64,000 nt of DNA, from NCBI GenBank assembly GCA_025716815.1, contig JAIXMN010000003.1, positions 1,302,001-1,366,000 of the forward strand, written 5' to 3'. Shown here piece by piece: positions 50,190 through 59,923 of this stretch. Both the position numbers and the translations under genes were made by a program. The DNA comes from Dichotomocladium elegans (lineage: Eukaryota; Mucoromycota; Mucoromycetes; Mucorales; Lichtheimiaceae). The notes below the pieces were generated by a model. The model searched no databases and was not told the DNA's origin. It saw nothing but the letters and a program-made list of their open reading frames with translations. Position 1 is the stretch's first letter. Each line of letters opens with the position of its first letter.

Positions 50190-53100
50190 GCGTTTATCAG
50201 CAAAAACTGGAGTACTGGATATGTGAATGAAAAGAAAAATGGAGAAAGGTCAATGGGAGATAGCATAGTAAATTTACACTGGTCTAAAACAATTATGTCT
50301 GGCTGTTTGGCTGCTGGAAATTTCTTGATATGTAAATGCCTCCAGACTGTTTTTGTAGTGTCCATGTAAACCATATTTCTTCCAGTTGCTAGCATGCCCA
50401 TATGCTGGCGGCCATTCCACTGCGATCGATGACTTGATCCGGATGGTTTTCCAGTGACAATTGTGGACATAGTGCATTATTATAGGTGCCAGTTTAATCT
50501 TTGGTGGTAGCTGAAAAGGGAGGTACTATCGTGATTCATGGTGAATATGCCGCTTGATGGAAATACTGCGATGGGGCGGTTGAAAACTACAGCTGCAAAC
50601 TGGCAATCTACTGATGCGTTGAACCAGTATTTTGTTGGGCAGGATTGGTTGCCGAAATCACGCGTGTCGTCTGTAACCCCGTAAGACATTCTGGTAATAA
50701 GCATTTCCAGCTCATTATCTGAGGATGCACAGATAACCTGCTTGCAGCGCTCACGATTATCAACTACATACTGATACATCCGTCTTTTCACTTTAAGGAA
50801 CAAATCCTGGGACGCGAGCGGAGCATGAGCAATAGTTCTGAATCCGCATCATCCATCACCGTCAATTGGAACTTTGCAAATAGTAGCATCTGCGGGTAAA
50901 TCAGGATGTACTTCAGTTGGATCGTGGAGATTATAATATCATGTAGAGAAACGAAAAAACGTAAGTGGCGAAAACATACAAAGCAGATATAAGGATACTT
51001 ACGTCAGTCTTTGTTTTTGTGAGGTTGGGTTGGCCAGATTTCATCCTCATCATATTTTTGGCGATAAGACTCCTTTTGCGATGGAGGAGTGCCTTCGTTT
51101 GTAGTATTCTTTTCTTGTTGCTCGACTCGTTCAAAAGCCGATGGAAGCCGTGCTCCTTTCGTACCCTTAAGCCGTCCTTTTATTTTGAGCTGGCTTGGAA
51201 ACTGTACGCTGTCTATGATAGCTGGTGCGAATGTGTTTATGAGGTTCTCAAGGGCGCAAATCTGGTCTGAACGCTGTTGGTCATCAGTGCATGATAAATA
51301 AATGGTGTCGAGCATGGATTTGGCGCTGCTGTATTTTTCACTTATCAGAGTTGCATCCATGTCACTCAATGGAAGTAGACCAAGACGTCCTAGTTCATCC
51401 AAATTAGCCACTGACATGGGCTATTTAGGAGGTGATTCGTGGCTTGTTTAAAGAAAGTCATAGATCCCTCCCTAGACGATATTACAAAACACCTTGTTCC
51501 GAAGGCACACCGCTCTCTAAATACCATCTTCGTGCAATAATCGATAGTTCTATGACCTCCCCTTTTTGAGGCAAGGTGTTTCGGTATGGAAGCTTGTAAT
51601 TTACGGAATACCTGCATTGGCAATTCCGGTCCTTATCCTTTGTACCTAACACATGACATGAAGAGCTCTTGTCGAATATGAATAATTGCAAATTGACATA
51701 CGGGACCTAGTAATTAGACGAGAGCTTTGGTCATCGCGGTATCAGTATCGTGCTGTATATGTTCCTAGTACACAATTCTTGTTAAGGCTTTCCTTGTTAT
51801 ATGCAGTACGTCTGCCCAAATCCTAGATGTGTACATGAATATCGGGTTCTTCTCAATTATATATATATCGTTACATGTTTTGTGAGCCACTGGTATATGC
51901 TGCTAACGAGTTTTATTATTCCACCAGGACTCATCAATATTTGCTTTAGTCCCCAGTGAGCGCCTTCAACTCTCTGCGCTGTCCTGGCTCCAAGGTGCAA
52001 GTGACGCTCTTCCCATGGTCCACCCCACATCGCTTTGTATGATAGCAGCCTAAAACAGTTGGAAGTTAGTGTATGAGTTTTTTGGCACAAGAACGTATTA
52101 TACTGTACACATTAATATAGCTGTCAAGTTCGTTTGATTTCTTTGTATCTCTCACAAGCTCGCGATACCTTTCAAGTGCAGAATTAAAACCATCCTCCTC
52201 TCTGCTATACACCATCTGTGATACGATATCCTCATGGATCTGGAGATCTCCAATCTTAAAGCATCAGCTGCATGAGCTTTAAAATTCTTGCAAATATGTC
52301 AGGCACAAATGATATGGGCGTTGGATGGGAAGGTGGCTTGGAGAGCAGTGTGCAAGGCCTTGTCGTCGTCGTCTGTCACAAATATTTCCGGAATGCTTTC
52401 TGGATATCCTGGCCGTTGATATACGACTGATTTCAATGTCTCCAATACCCGCGTGTAGATGACTTTTTTCATCGGGGAGAGGTACCGTTGCAATGAAAAA
52501 GGTGCGGGGAGATCGGATATTATTGACTGAAGCTAAATTGTCAACATCAACAATATTCACGAGTGGCATCTTGTTGATATTGGTCTAGTAGGTCGTGTCA
52601 ATGATGATTACTTCAGGGAAAAGTTTGGTGCGTCGATTGATGATTGATGTATGATGAAAAGTGACGACATGAGACCATTCGATACATTATAGCGCAAGTT
52701 ATATCCTCTTGCCAAAAGATAATCATAGTGTGGTGTTTTAGTTGTTTTTTTTTTAAGTTGGACAGTTAGAATACGATGAGACTCGTGGATGTCTTTTATT
52801 CGAATGAAATCGGAAATCCAGATCCTCCATCGCTACACATTTATCTACTATTTATATGATTTATGGGAGAGGTCCTAATTAGCTCAACTGGCTACTCCGT
52901 CTTACACGGGTACTCGGAGATGGTAGCACTATTACAGATAAGGTGCTTGTGTGTGTATCGATGACCTCTATCATAGATTATGCGTCCTTGTTCCTTTCAG
53001 ACCATCCTCACGTCGGTAAAACCTCATAAAAACCCAGTGGGAGAAAAATAGAGGGAAAAAGACTGTGGAAATGGATCTGGTTATAACGCGGCGTCATGGA

Positions 53101-53810
53101 TCCTTCAATCCGTAATCACCTATGCGACACATAGACTTGCTGGACCTGATTGTCAAAATCTTTTCTTGATACCTTCTGTTGAATGTTGTATATGCCCTTG
53201 GCTATCATAGTCGCGTTCCCCTCAAGGTCGCCTGTCATGCAGATGATTTGTGCAGATTTGATCCCGCTAATGACCATCCCCATAATCTTTGCCTGTTTAT
53301 TGCCACTAGACTTGCGCACGTTCGTATAAATAGGGGGATATGTGGACAAAACATGGTTCTCATGGTAGCCAACGAGGGACCTGTCTGGCTTTACAGTCCA
53401 TCCACCTCCAGCCGTGCAGGTAGCATATATCTTTCAGGACGTGCAAACTTCTTTATCGTGCGTACTGAAAATTTCTTCGTAATTCCGTTGGCGCAGAGGT
53501 AGCTATCACGTTCAGAAATTCTTGTGTTTAATATACAGGTTGTCAAATTTCATAGTCATTTCCCTACATTACTTCTTGTTTGCTGTATAGAATTCTTGAT
53601 ATTCCTCTATAACTTTTTTCTTGTCACTACTGTGTAGACGGTGCTGGCCTCCATGAATACATTGGAAATAGCAAAACCATGTTTTATTCTTGTCCCCACT
53701 GGCTTTGATAGATAATCAAAGCCATTTACAATAGCATGTTCAATGATGGCTTTTTGGAATTCATTACGAGTAGCGTAGGACGTGGTGATAATATTTTCCA
53801 TTTTATGTGG
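50190..53810 (-). pseudogene. FAR1-type MULE transposase fused to OTU-like domain, relic
   Basis: Read right to left. FAR1-like DNA-binding segment (EFQKAIIEHAIVNGFDYL, 53770). HNH-like continuation with YPPIYTNVRKSSGNKQAKI (53340). MULE DDE domain with IIIDTTY (52600), PEIFVTDDDDKALHTALQ (52400) and QRVEGAHWGLKQI (51970). A SWIM-like finger NCQCRYSVNYKLPYRNTL (51610) in which the usual second C and H read Y and N. A linker (51417-51004). An OTU-like cysteine-protease domain starting DGDG-stop-CGFRTIAHA (50860), with KYWFNASVDCQFAAVVFNRP (50650). Known: MULE-OTU fusions occur in fungal Mutator-like elements. Many stops and frame changes show it is inactive. Confidence 0.7.
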
Positions 53811-54099
53811 AGGAATGCAATAAAAATGTATAGCCAGTTTTCAGACATATTTATACTTCTGGCACATTCTTCTATGTTTGTGATGTGAAGGGCGGTGAGT
53901 ACATGAGTCATTTATGATATGGTATTGGTCATTTATGGGACGTGCTCTTTGACAAGCTTCACAACCATTATTGACAGTTTCTAGATATGGTTTCACAGTT
54001 GCATTGACAAGCAAAATCCATGATTCACAGGGTGGCAGGCTCCATAATAGTTCAGCAGGCCCCTCTATCGCTATCTATCCAATTAAAACTTAAGTAGAA

Positions 54100-55089
54100 G
54101 TTGCATATGTGTACTTTCATATCAATATTTTTCTGAGTATGGCTGTTCTGACTCATTGTGACCTACTATGTGTAAAGAAGTACATATGCTGCGGCAGATA
54201 ACTCAGAGATACACATTCCATTAGCATAGAAGTGCGATAAGATTTTTAAGTAACTAGGAATTGTCATTGGATGGTATAAAGTAGTGCTTTATATGAGCTA
54301 ATTGGTGTCCCTCAATTGCTATCGAGCAAGCTATGAAAAATTGCCGCAACGATTCCACGGAGAAGGTCGGAATGAAATCACTTGCAGCTCTGCAAGCCAA
54401 GGCTCAACGGATTCTCGATGAGCCCGTCGGAGAATACTGCATTTACCAACGCGAAGATGGAATGATGTGGACCATGTTGAAAATGTTCTGGCAAACTGCG
54501 GTTCCTTACATGGCGCTGAGGCCTGAAGATATTTTCATAAAAGGGATTTGCTTATTTTCCAAAATAAAATTTCGTAAATGAGATAAAATAATGACGCATA
54601 AACTCGTATAAAGTTGTCGTATCAATAGGTAAAACGATCTCGGATCCACGGATTGGAACAAATTAGGCAATAAAAAACACTACCTCTTCTCCATACCCTT
54701 TCACTTATCTCCGAAGAGTAGTATGGGTGTCCTGGCGACAACTAGGACGGAAGATGTGGAGGAGGCCAGCAACTACAGGGGAACAGACCAGTGGCAGCGG
54801 CGAGAAGGCATGGTAGAATTGAAGTGGGGCCAGGGGCGGCAGCGAAAAGGAGCAGAAGGAGCAGGACGGTGTCCAGGATCTTCTCTCTTCCATGGCTCAT
54901 CAAATGCTGGTACAATTGGTTAATATACAAGGAACAGTGGAATGCTAGATTTCAATAAATGAAGTTAGTGTTATAGTGATCATACCGGTTGAGACTCTGG
55001 AAGAGAGGGTCGCAAATTGCTCAAGTGTCCATTATTCATAGGAAATCAAGGATCATACTATACTCCTTTTGATACACGACTTTCATCAC
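54100..55089. other. unassigned sequence inside the 9-kb structure
   Basis: Holds two small plus-strand frames (54333-54581, MKNCRNDSTEKVGMKSLAAL; 54723-54923, Gly/Arg/Gln-rich) without recognised domains. Probably element non-coding sequence. Confidence 0.35.
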
Positions 55090-55104
55090 TTACTGATGCT
55101 TTTA

Positions 55105-55741
55105 ACTGACGCAGATGCTTGAAAACTCCTTCTTACACAGCCTTCCCAGTTCCGCGCCGGAAAATATTCGATGCAGAAAAGGAATTGGATAAAGCATTCA
55201 GAACACTGCCAAACTCGCCAAAAAGCAAAGAGTGTACTAAAATAAAGCATTGGCCTTGCGGATTATGGAGGTTCATCAGCGGAAGCCGACGAGACCTTAT
55301 GCACTACGTGCATTTGAGGAGCACCGCCTGTCTGAGGAGCGAAGCCGCACATTGGTTTTGGATGACTTCCGCCGCGTTCTTCCGTGTAAGGTCCAAGTTG
55401 TCTCACATTCTCCAGCGGTTTTGTAGTCATACCATGACCGACCACGTGCCCCGAGCCTTTCTTTTCCGAAAACTCCGTCTGTTCAACTTACCTCAACAAA
55501 CAGCTCGCTGATATTTTGCTTGTCCAAGACTTGAAAGAGAAGTTTGGCAGTACTGCAGTCTTCATTTCCGGGAATTGGTCAGCTCCTATGGCTCAATTCC
55601 ATGAGCCCATACGTGGGCAAGAACTTTAGGGAACTCCTGCGGAAGCATGGATTCGAGGCGTACCTAATAGACGAGTTTAAAACCAGCAAGTGCTGTCCAT
55701 CCTGCAGCAATGAGAACCTTGCAAATTCAGGATGGTGTTAA
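55105..55741 (+). pseudogene. Fanzor (TnpB-like RuvC nuclease) relic, right arm
   Basis: The GNWSAP...HEPIRG segment is at about 55567-55618, the CPSC knuckle at 55691-55705. The frame changes between HEPIRG and GKNFRELL, and a TAG ends the first frame just after RGQEL. Upstream, FRKLRLF (about 55470) is in yet another frame. Downstream (56000-56060) a weak VISYINIINRVLYSSLEG stretch resembles the final RuvC-III helix with its aspartate out of frame. The same lesions occur in the left arm. Confidence 0.7.
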
Positions 55742-56176
55742 ATCCTCGGTGATACCAGCGGCGTCAACAGCAGCAGCAACCGCGGCTCTCCTGTCCTTTG
55801 CCACGTTCTTTTGAGGTATGAAATTCATTCTTGCGTTTTTTATGTATTCGAAAGCCTAAGGAATTCATTCACCTCTGTACTGTAGATGTCACAGCGAAAA
55901 TTGCATACTGCGCACCGAAGACAACGATTTAGTACGTCGGATGCGGAACCGGAGGGCCGTTGTCTCCAGAAGGCGCCGACAGGCAGCACCTATGTCATGG
56001 AGTACGCAACGGCCGCAGTGATATCATATATAAATATAATCAACAGAGTCTTATACTCTTCACTGGAGGGTCATTTCTTAAATTTGCTGTCAACGTCCAT
56101 TCCATACTGTAATGCCCATTGCTGTGCTGCGCGAACATAGACCTTATCTTAGTTGGTGTACATTGTGTAGCCGCGC

Positions 56177-56401
56177 TTAATGTTTGCAACTTTCATCTGA
56201 ATCGTTTCGCTTGGGGATATGCGTAGCAATAAGGTCAGGGTCACCCTTGCAAGATAGACTGCGCAGATATTCTGCGTGAAAACAAACGGATTGAAGAGAG
56301 TGCATTTCCTCATCAACGGCATAGCCCATTAATTCAAGACAGCTACGCTCATCAACAACATGGCCTTGCCCATCGTAAAAAAAATTAGATAGATTGCTCA
56401 T
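56177..56401 (-). CDS. small hypothetical ORF in right arm (74 aa)
   Basis: Identical translation to the left-arm ORF at 47693-47917. Same caveats: unrecognised, possibly a fragment, pointing into the element. Confidence 0.35.
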   Translation of the reverse strand: MSNLSNFFYDGQGHVVDERSCLELMGYAVDEEMHSLQSVCFHAEYLRSLSCKGDPDLIATHIPKRNDSDESCKH

Positions 56402-56852
56402 TTCAGAATGTAAAATGGGGGAAAACGCAAACTAATATTTTTAGCCAAGCTTTTTTTGTGCGACATTTGCTTTTGTCATCACGTGTAAAGACAACTTCAG
56501 AATTGCTAGGACGCAGCTTCAATTTTGGAAAACGGTGTATGCGAATGCACAATCATCTGAGTCTCACATACACTGTAACCAGGTTAAGATCAATCGCAGA
56601 AGTATATGAATACCAAAGATAAGATAGGGAACTTATAATGAACGCTGCAAACAGAAGAGCTTAAATGAGGTTTTCTTGACTTTCCCACTTAAAAGAGCAA
56701 AGAAATGTCGTTCTGCGGTGATCTTTTTCTTATTGGATAAGTCCTGAGGTGATACAGTCTGAGACAGAAAGCGCTCTTTTATTGAACAAGTACGCATTAC
56801 GGTGGTGGTACCCGAGATCAAGCCGGAGTATCTACCCGCGTAAGCGGGATAG

Positions 56853-58527
56853 CTAAAAGACATAGGGAACGAAAATGTAAGGGACACGCTCACAATACCG
56901 GACCCAATCATCTCCATATTTCTTGGCGCAACGCTCCATGTCGCGTGAGACACGATGGGTCAAGACCACAAGGAAGAAACAGAAGTAGAAATAAGGCAAG
57001 AATGAACCAAACCCAGTGATCAAGCCCCAAGAAATAGACATGCACAAATCTATACCGGTCATTAGGAATTCAGCTTTACATACCGTGGTATGAATGTTAT
57101 TCTTACCGGCTGTATAATGTGGCTTACGAACGATACCCCACCAGCCTGACGTCAACAACGAGTTACCGTGCTTGGTTTTGATGTAAGAAGGATTTTTGAT
57201 ATGACCCCATGGAAGCTGCGGGAACGCATTACGAACGATGAAAGAGCTATTCTGCTCCATACGGAAGCGATTCTTCTGCGAGTTGCCCGTATCAAAAACG
57301 TAATATGCAAGGAGAAGGAAGACGTACAAAAAGATGGTGTACGGGAGTGAGTGGGTGATGGCTTCGCCAGTGGTAAGCTGATACTTCATCAAATACACCG
57401 AGGCATAGCAGTACGTGAAGGGAACGCCAGCCATGTTCCAAAATATGAGCATAAAACCTGGTATACATTATGAGCATCAATATTCACATCAATCAACCGA
57501 CTTGAGCCCATACCATCTTTCTCATAGAACATATCCCACGATGTAGGGATGCATTCTTCGCCCTTTTGGCAGGCATTCACGTAGAGGAAATGGGCCAAGA
57601 CCATAAATGCTTGGGGGCCTGTTATCTGACCGGTAAGTTCATATTGCTTGAGAAGGCAGGAGACAGAAATGTAGAAAAGGACAGGCCATGGGATACGAAT
57701 TTCAGCCCACATTTTCAAGTCAACATGACCGATGCGAGGGTTCAATGGCCCTCCCATAAAGTAGTCGTAAAAGATATTTCCAGACATGCGATGCTGAGTT
57801 CCATTGATCGCGCTTGACACATATACCAACGTAGACATGACGAAGCCCCAGATTATAGCAACCTACACTGATGTCAACCCATCATATCCTTCGTATCTTA
57901 TCTGGCCTTTATAGCAGGTCTCGCTTACACTCATGATAGGGCCGAAATTGTCAATGATCTCGGTAAGACGAAAAATACCGCTAACGTGGAGAACAGCAGA
58001 CGTGATCAGGATGAGATACCAAGAAGAAAGGCCATTGCAATGGTACAACACCTGAATACAGAGCATGAAGTTAACGAAAGAGCTTCAAGGTAACGGCGCA
58101 GAATACTTACTCGTTTGCCTTTCAGGGACGGGATCGGAAGTCCATGAACCGATGGGCCGGGCATAACTTGAGCAAGAATGAACGAGAAGAGGACGTAACC
58201 CATATAAATCTTAGTTGCCTTGACAGTGGGAAGGCCGGCCGTAACGACTTTGTTTAGAATTTCGGTTTGAAGGAAGTCCGCCAAACCCTCCTTGGTGTAA
58301 CTAGAAGGAAGAAAAATCTTCCCGTGATGGAATTCAAGCGAAACCCAAAAGTAATACATGAGCGCAGGAAATCCGATCATCATTGCCACGACGCCCGCTG
58401 GTCCGCCAAACTCGTAGACAATCTCCTGGTCAAGCTTGACATCGAGTTCTGTGACATCGGCTTTAAAAAGTGGGACACCGTTGTCGTTCACGGTCAGCTT
58501 CTTTTCAGTGTTAATCTCTTTTGTCAT
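56853..58527 (-). CDS. ERG4: delta(24(24(1)))-sterol reductase ERG4
   Basis: First exon 58527-58111 (139 codons), then exons covering VLYHCNGLSSWYLILITSAV, VAIIWGFVMSTLVYVSSAIN, the long exon with FYDYFMGGPLNPRIGHVDLK and EIRIPWPVLFYISV, FMLIFWNMAGVPFTYCYASV, and the last with SRDMERCAKKYGDDWVRYCE and PYIFVPYVF. Known: the GxPLNPR, WNMAGVPFTYC and RYCxxxPYxFxPYVF signatures define the ERG4/ERG24 sterol reductase family. The VPFTYC and terminal PYVF forms fit ERG4, which catalyses the last step of ergosterol synthesis in the ER membrane using NADPH. Eight or more hydrophobic segments are seen. A 42-bp-scale intron near 57110-57050 joins KPHYTA to DLCMSISWG. Erg24 and lamin-B-receptor relatives are less likely. 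Confidence 0.92.
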
Positions 58528-58675
58528 TTCTCAGAAGCAAAAGCAGAAAGAAAAGAGGAGAACAACTCCCCGCAGTAAGACAGGACGTCCCTTATAAACA
58601 TTACTGGAAGTATTATCAACTCAGACACCTTGGATAGTTTACCCGTGGCAAAAATTGAATTTTGTGTCCATAAAG

Positions 58676-58720
58676 GGTGGGGTTCGAAAAATTTGGGTGT
58701 GCCCCCCAAAATTTTCCACC
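58676..58720. repeat. foldback (imperfect palindrome)
   Basis: GGTGGGGTTCGAAAAATTTG against the reverse complement GGTGGAAAATTTTGGG, with a tiny loop. It looks like the collapsed terminus of a small inverted-repeat element. Confidence 0.55.
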
Positions 58721-59317
58721 AAGATATGTGACCATATTTCCTGTATTTTCATTTTTTTTACTTGTTGCTCACTGAGTAACATCTATCGCATTCCTTTCCA
58801 ACTGCTGATGCACGACATTGTCCTCAGAAAGGGCAGCTCAAGTAATGGCTGGCGCAGTGACTGCTAAACTTTGGGATTAGGGTTTCATTTCCGCGTAATT
58901 GAACTCATCTGTGCGTAGTTCAGCAATTTCGGTCTTACATGTCTAATCGCAAACTGTCATCATCTGTAGTAGAATGTTGGATCTCATCCAAGATTCGGCG
59001 CGAATATCCCTCCTGGTAATTGTTTACCATGTTGACAAGCGCTTTTAGATTATTAATTTATTTCGCGTAACTCAGGCGTGCGGATTTGTACAAGTCATCT
59101 TAAACGAATGATCCAATTTCTCCTGGGACATCCAGCATCAGAAGCATTGCCTCTTGTAGATTGACATTGTTAAGGAACGATCTGAGCCAGTTATTTATTT
59201 CCTGTAAGTCTGCGTAAACTTTGACAAATCAGCGTGCGTGTCCCTCCAACTATTTGAACAAACTGCAATTTACAAAAGGACAACACGAATTTCCACCTTT
59301 CCGATGGTCACAAATAA

Positions 59318-59460
59318 TGCGACGAATGTGCGGAATGCGACAACTGCGACAAATGTAGGGAATGTGGGGAATGTGATGAATATGAGAAGTGTCAAGAATG
59401 TGGGGAATGCGACGGATGTGACGAATGTGAGAAGTGTAATCCCATGCAATCGCCAGTAAG
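59318..59460 (+). repeat. 9-bp-period minisatellite (GAATGTG-type)
   Basis: Repeats of the form GAATGTGNN. In one plus frame (from 59318, TAG at 59471) it reads CDECAECDNCDKC, RECGECDEYEKC, QECGECDGCDECEKC: 15 cysteines in CxxC spacing. A TAA lies directly before the frame and no ATG or acceptor was found, so coding status is open. Confidence 0.7.
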
Positions 59461-59923
59461 TATGAATCAGTAGTGTATACTCAAGGTAGTAGATTTGACT
59501 GTATTTTGCAACGTCGTTTCTGTGGCGAAGCCAAAGAATAAACTAGGGGGTCTCAAAGTAGAAATCTATGCAGATATCTGCCGAGAGAAAATTTTCGGCT
59601 GACATTCAAATGAGCCAATCACAGAAGAAATCTTTTAAGTTACTTTGAGACCCCTTTTTTTTTCGAAGAAGCTTCTTTCGCGTATTTTTCTTTTTTCGTC
59701 AATGTTCTTTGAGAGAGCCCTTTAATCAAAGTACTATTTTTTTGGAACTTATTCTTTGAGATTCTTCAAAAGCAGTACTTCTTCGTACTTATTCTTTGAG
59801 TCTATCTAACCATAAGCGGCACTTTTTCCTGGTTATTCTTGCAGTATCGTATATAAGGAGCAATTTTATTTTTTCCTTACAAGTACTGTTACATCTCATT
59901 TCAATAATAATACATATTCTACT

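Larger units (their letters stand above)
47554..56540. mobile_element. 9-kb structure with 1451-bp inverted arms (Fanzor-bearing), nested decayed transposons inside
   Basis: Left arm 47554-49004 and right arm 55090-56540 are inverted copies of each other, identical in every stretch compared and giving identical translations in four frames. Outer ends read ATACACCGTTTTCC; outside them the flanks differ (TTGCGTTAT left, GCGAATGCA right), so no clean target-site duplication is visible. The 6085-bp interior holds a Tc1 relic and a FAR1-MULE-OTU relic. MULEs may have long terminal inverted repeats, so the whole may be one MULE with Fanzor arms. Alternatively it is an inverted duplication of a Fanzor fragment around older transposons, or an assembly artefact. 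Confidence 0.85.
55090..56540. repeat. right inverted arm, 1451 bp
   Basis: Mirror image of the left arm. Its outer end is 312 bp from the ERG4 stop codon, so insertion spared both neighbouring coding regions but may affect the ERG4 3' UTR or terminator. Confidence 0.92.
58528..59542. other. intergenic region with foldback and minisatellite
   Basis: ERG4 upstream region. A 45-bp foldback lies at 58676-58720 and a 9-bp-period minisatellite at 59318-59460. No PAS-domain exon of the truncated photoreceptor gene is found here. Confidence 0.6.

Noticed and set aside
52279..52569. Separate gene at the 96-residue minus-strand frame
   Set aside because: It is one frame-shifted piece of the MULE transposase relic, as the DDE fragments overlap it in the neighbouring frame.
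47545..56549. Target-site duplication for the 9-kb structure (shared TGCG near both ends)
   Set aside because: Only four bases agree and they are offset by one; a chance match cannot be excluded.
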